A stretch of 22,137 nucleotides of DNA, taken from positions 1 through 22,137 of the forward strand of contig CAZMCT010000066.1 of the NCBI GenBank assembly GCA_964564785.1, read 5' to 3'. The notes beneath the pieces were generated by a model. It did no database searches. It saw only the letters and a list, made by a program, of their open reading frames with translations, and was not told where the DNA came from. Position numbers and translations under genes: made by a program. Positions 20,926 to 22,137 of this stretch are shown piece after piece. How positions within the stretch are numbered: position 1 is the stretch's first letter; every line of letters begins with the position of its first letter. Source of the DNA: CAZMCT01 sp964564785. Its GTDB lineage: Bacteria; Planctomycetota; Phycisphaerae; UBA1845; Fen-1342.

Positions 20926-22137
20926 GCGCGCTGGCCGAGCTGCATGCGCGGGCCGCGGACTGGTGCCGCCGAGCCGCGGACGCCGGCTGGTTGCCGGCCG
21001 AAGCGGCCGAACGCGTCGCGGCCGTCGAGCGGGCCACGCCCGCGGACCTGTTTGCCGAGCAGGCGGGCCGGCCGCTGGTGGTGGCGTTTTTCGGCGGGAC
21101 GGGCGTCGGCAAGAGCAGTCTACTGAACCGGCTGGCGGGCCAGGCGATTGCGCGGACGGGGGTCGAGCGGCCGACCTCGCGCGAGGTCACGCTCTACTTG
21201 CACGCGGCGGTGCAGCTCGCGGCGCTGCCGGCCGGTCTGCCGCTCGACGGACTCCGCATGCAGCGGCACAATTCCGACGCGTACCGCGATGTGCTGTGGA
21301 TTGACGCCCCGGACATCGACAGCACGGAAGAGGCGAACCGCGCTCAGGCGCTGGCCTGGCTGCCGCACATCGACCTGGTCGTGTACGTCGTCAGCCCGGA
21401 GCGCTACCGCGACGACGCCGGTTGGCGGATTCTCCGGCAGCGGGGTCAGCGCCACGGTTGGATGTTCGTGCTGAACCGCTGGGACGAGGGCGATCCGCAG
21501 CAGGCCGACGATCTGGCGCGGCTGCTGGCCGGCGCGGGCTTCGAGCAGCCGCTGATCCTGCGGACGTGCTGTGTGCCGGGCCGCAGCGGGCCGACGCCGG
21601 ACGAGTTCGAGCGGGTCGAGCAGACGCTGAACGAGCTGCGGGCGGCGCACGCGCTGGAGGAGCTGGGGCGGCTCGGCGTGCGCGTGCGGGCAGCCGAGCT
21701 GCGGGCAGCGCTGGCTCCAGCCGTCGACGCGTTGGGCGCGCCAGCCGGCTGGGAAAGTGCGCGGATCGCGGCGCTGCGTAGCTGGGAGACGATGGCCGCG
21801 ACGATCCGCGCCGGGGCCGAGTGGTCGCTGCGGTCGGCCGCGGCCCGCTTCGCAGACCCGACCTGGCCGGCGCGGGTCTGGGCGAGTGTGGCGGCGGCAC
21901 GGAGCAGCGCGCCGCCGGGCGCGGCAGCCGAGCCGGAACGCGACGTCGCGCTCGACCACGTCGTGTCACGCCTGTGGGACGACTGGGCTCAAGCGAAGTT
22001 GGCGGCATGGCTGGATGAGGCGGAGGTCGCGGCGGGCCGGGCGGGTCTGCCTGCGCTGGCCGTGCGGCGGGGGCTGGAGGCCGCCGCCGCGCATTGCGGC
22101 GCGCGGGTCACGGACGCGCTGCGGGACGGGGTGCGGG
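20922..22137 (+). CDS. Second GTPase of the coupled pair, 3'-partial
   Basis: This frame is open to the right edge with 405 codons visible, so the gene is incomplete. GTG 20922 overlaps the TGA of the first GTPase (GTGA) and has a strong GGGAGG 7 nt upstream, making translational coupling very likely. The N-terminal 50 residues are helical, then a GTPase domain: G1 GGTGVGKS (58-65), a Thr-containing G2 candidate RPTSRE (83-88), G3 DAPD (128-131, followed by IDST) and G4 NRWD (185-188), a NKxD variant with Arg. Residues ~205-405 are alanine/arginine-rich helices. It is related to, but clearly different from, the first GTPase. A membrane-binding segment may lie beyond the window. Confidence 0.82.
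   Translation, partial: MSALAELHARAADWCRRAADAGWLPAEAAERVAAVERATPADLFAEQAGRPLVVAFFGGTGVGKSSLLNRLAGQAIARTGVERPTSREVTLYLHAAVQLAALPAGLPLDGLRMQRHNSDAYRDVLWIDAPDIDSTEEANRAQALAWLPHIDLVVYVVSPERYRDDAGWRILRQRGQRHGWMFVLNRWDEGDPQQADDLARLLAGAGFEQPLILRTCCVPGRSGPTPDEFERVEQTLNELRAAHALEELGRLGVRVRAAELRAALAPAVDALGAPAGWESARIAALRSWETMAATIRAGAEWSLRSAAARFADPTWPARVWASVAAARSSAPPGAAAEPERDVALDHVVSRLWDDWAQAKLAAWLDEAEVAAGRAGLPALAVRRGLEAAAAHCGARVTDALRDGVR

Overview
The window is GC-rich and gene-dense, with almost all genes on the + strand. It most likely comes from a member of the Planctomycetota, possibly Phycisphaerae-like. The evidence is a secreted FG-GAP protein with planctomycete-style 'DCNxNGxPDxCD' calcium repeats and a C-terminal dockerin-like module, a UvrA with more than two ATPase halves, LptF/LptG-type permeases (so an LPS-type outer membrane), and a GH172/DUF2961 secreted glycosidase. 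No tRNA, rRNA, CRISPR array, insertion sequence or phage gene was seen.

Layout. (1) 2-5050: the 3' part of a giant tandem UvrA (open at the left edge), ending tail-to-tail with a minus-strand hypothetical gene (5032-5700). (2) 5793-6200: a small Mpo1-like (DUF962) membrane protein, probably translated from a leaderless GTG. (3) 6507-8720: a secreted seven-bladed FG-GAP propeller protein with calcium repeats and dockerin. It converges on the minus-strand GH172 gene (8977-10953), with a terminator-like structure between them. (4) 11221-14730: an apparent operon of two LptF/LptG-family permeases and an OmpR/PhoB-type response regulator, with no histidine kinase in view. (5) 14769-17494: a promoter and a long structured leader, then an RRM RNA-binding protein, a cysteine-less IscA/HesB-like protein, a DUF6197-like protein, and a B12-binding radical SAM enzyme whose start overlaps the preceding stop. 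(6) 17596-18990: an M24B Xaa-Pro peptidase that resembles PEPD-type prolidase in its metal-ligand spacing. (7) 19069-right edge: two translationally coupled, dynamin-like GTPases, the second cut off by the window end.

Functional themes. The lpt genes with the regulator point to envelope lipid export under transcriptional control. The FG-GAP/dockerin and GH172 proteins are exported and fit polysaccharide or surface use. The GTPase pair suggests a two-subunit membrane-remodelling machine. The least explained items are the UvrA architecture and its C-terminal extension, an octamer repeat inside the uvrA linker, a 16-codon mini-ORF bridging the two lpt genes, the cysteine-less IscA-like protein, and the GTPase pair. 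Family names are from motif recognition by eye; no database search was run.
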